64,000 nt of DNA from the NCBI RefSeq assembly GCF_000423305.1, contig NZ_AUHS01000011.1, positions 62,001-126,000 of the forward strand, given 5' to 3'. Shown here piece by piece: positions 63,165 to 64,000 of the stretch (positions are counted from its first letter, which is position 1; each line of letters starts with the position of its first letter). The translations under genes and the position numbers were made by a program. The DNA comes from Legionella moravica DSM 19234 (GTDB taxonomy: Bacteria; Pseudomonadota; Gammaproteobacteria; Legionellales; Legionellaceae). Under the pieces are notes generated by a model. The model was not told the origin of the DNA. It saw only the letters and a list, made by a program, of their open reading frames with translations, and searched no databases.

Positions 63165-64000
63165 ATGGCGGAAGCTGAAAAGGGTATTAAATTAACCAAA
63201 ACCATCGTTGATAAACTCGAACATATCCCCGGTAAAACCCAAACGTTTTATCGTGATAATGATTTAAAAGGCTTTGCTTTGAGAATTACCTCAGGTGGCG
63301 TCAAAAGTTTCATTGTTGAAACCAGAATCAATGGTAAGGTTAAAAGAGTCACTTTAGGCAAATACGGCAACTTGACAGTTGAAGAAGCCAGAAAGCAGGC
63401 CAAGAGTCTTTTGGGTAGTGTGGCCAGAGGTGATGATCCCATTGCTGAAAAGAAAACCAAGAAAGTTCATGCCATGACCTTACAACAAGTGCTGAATGAT
63501 TACTTAAAAGCAAGAAAAGATTTAAAGCCACGTACCTTAAACGATTATCAATGTGTGCTGCATGAGGTCGTACCTGACTGGCTTGATAAACCTCTGGTAA
63601 ATATTACCCGCGAGATGATTGCCAAACGGCATACCAAACATGGCCACGCAAATAGTAAAGCTCGTGCTAATAATGCCATGAGAGTATTAAGAGCCATTTT
63701 TAATTACGCCATGTATGAATATCAAGATGGTAACGGACATCCAATTATTACTATTAACCCAGTCAAATATCTCTCGCATACCCGGGCATGGTATCGAGTA
63801 GATCGAAAACAAACAGTCATCAAACCCCATCAATTAGCTGACTGGTATAAAGCAGTTATTGTACTGGTAGAGACCGATAACTACCGTAATGCCTTATTAT
63901 GGCATGATTATTTTTTATTGCTTTTGTTTACCGGCATGCGAAAAATGGAAGCTGCATCTTTGCGCTGGGAAGATGTGGATCTCAAATCAAAAACTATTAC
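63165..64000 (+). CDS. int: Tyrosine integrase (P4/DUF4102 type), partial at window end
   Basis: The N-terminal 278 codons of a phage-type integrase are visible; the gene continues past the window. The N-terminal arm-binding DUF4102 part is at about residues 10-100 (FYRDNDLKGFALRITSGGVK, VTLGKYGNLTVEEARKQA). The core-binding domain follows (LQQVLNDYLKARKDLKPRTL) and the catalytic domain begins with LLLLFTGMRKMEAASLRWED, which holds the first catalytic Arg. AGAGG precedes the ATG. A direct repeat GTCTACATGG at 63127-63136 and 63138-63147 just upstream could be an arm-type site. It lies next to the tRNA fragment at 62962. Confidence 0.93.
   Translation, partial: MAEAEKGIKLTKTIVDKLEHIPGKTQTFYRDNDLKGFALRITSGGVKSFIVETRINGKVKRVTLGKYGNLTVEEARKQAKSLLGSVARGDDPIAEKKTKKVHAMTLQQVLNDYLKARKDLKPRTLNDYQCVLHEVVPDWLDKPLVNITREMIAKRHTKHGHANSKARANNAMRVLRAIFNYAMYEYQDGNGHPIITINPVKYLSHTRAWYRVDRKQTVIKPHQLADWYKAVIVLVETDNYRNALLWHDYFLLLLFTGMRKMEAASLRWEDVDLKSKTI

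Overview
The window is almost certainly from the genus Legionella, most likely L. pneumophila or a close relative. The evidence is a compact gammaproteobacterial division/cell-wall cluster next to Dot/Icm effector-type genes: a SidF-like CX5R phosphatase, a LegS1-like phosphodiesterase, a Ceg33-like gene behind a PmrA box, and two papain-like secreted proteases. Gene identities come from reading motifs and neighbourhood; no database search was run.

Layout. (1) 1-6.4 kb: the 3' end of a secreted C1A cysteine protease, a class B-type acid phosphatase, then smc-zipA. The 3' end of zipA is packed with mobile debris: a 160-bp MITE whose first bases supply the zipA stop codon, followed 2 bp later by a 435-bp ISAs1-type remnant with 58-bp inverted ends and a 10-bp target duplication. 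(2) 6.4-18.8 kb: the dcw cluster murF-mraY-murD-ftsW-murC-[murB remnant]-ddl-ftsQ-ftsA-ftsZ, then lpxC. No murG lies here, and murB is reduced to an open 43-codon C-terminal scrap. (3) 19-34 kb: housekeeping genes, including an M13 peptidase, a class II amidotransferase, trmL, dciA, a topA-smg-dprA-LysM group on the minus strand and def-fmt-rsmB on the plus strand. (4) 34-43 kb: a virulence-type segment with a frameshifted ceg33-like gene under tandem CpxR- and PmrA-type boxes, parB, dacB, a LegS1-like phosphoesterase, a second C1A protease and a SidF-like phosphatase. (5) 43-53.4 kb: an orphan FliK-like/FlhB-tail pair, a fused E1 2-oxoacid dehydrogenase overlapping a glutaryl-CoA-dehydrogenase-like gene, a reductase, and an 1137-aa nuclease-helicase fusion.

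(6) 53.5-62.9 kb: an AT-rich degraded island starting at an intact tRNA-Pro(GGG). It holds four copies of an 81-bp palindromic repeat, orphan membrane proteins, a methyltransferase, a broken HlyD-type secretion gene, IS21 and integrase scraps, and a tripartite HipB-HipS-HipT toxin-antitoxin operon with three evenly spaced palindromic operators. (7) 62.96 kb to the end: a 42-bp 3' tRNA fragment resembling tRNA-Ile2(CAT), which looks like an attachment site, followed by an intact tyrosine integrase running off the window. A second integrative element therefore begins here and extends to the right.

The most unusual points are the murB remnant kept open and coupled to ddl, the two inverted MITE copies bracketing the division cluster, the possible poly-A switch in the ceg33-like gene, the hipBST operator array, and the 81-bp repeat family that has overwritten the end of at least one gene.
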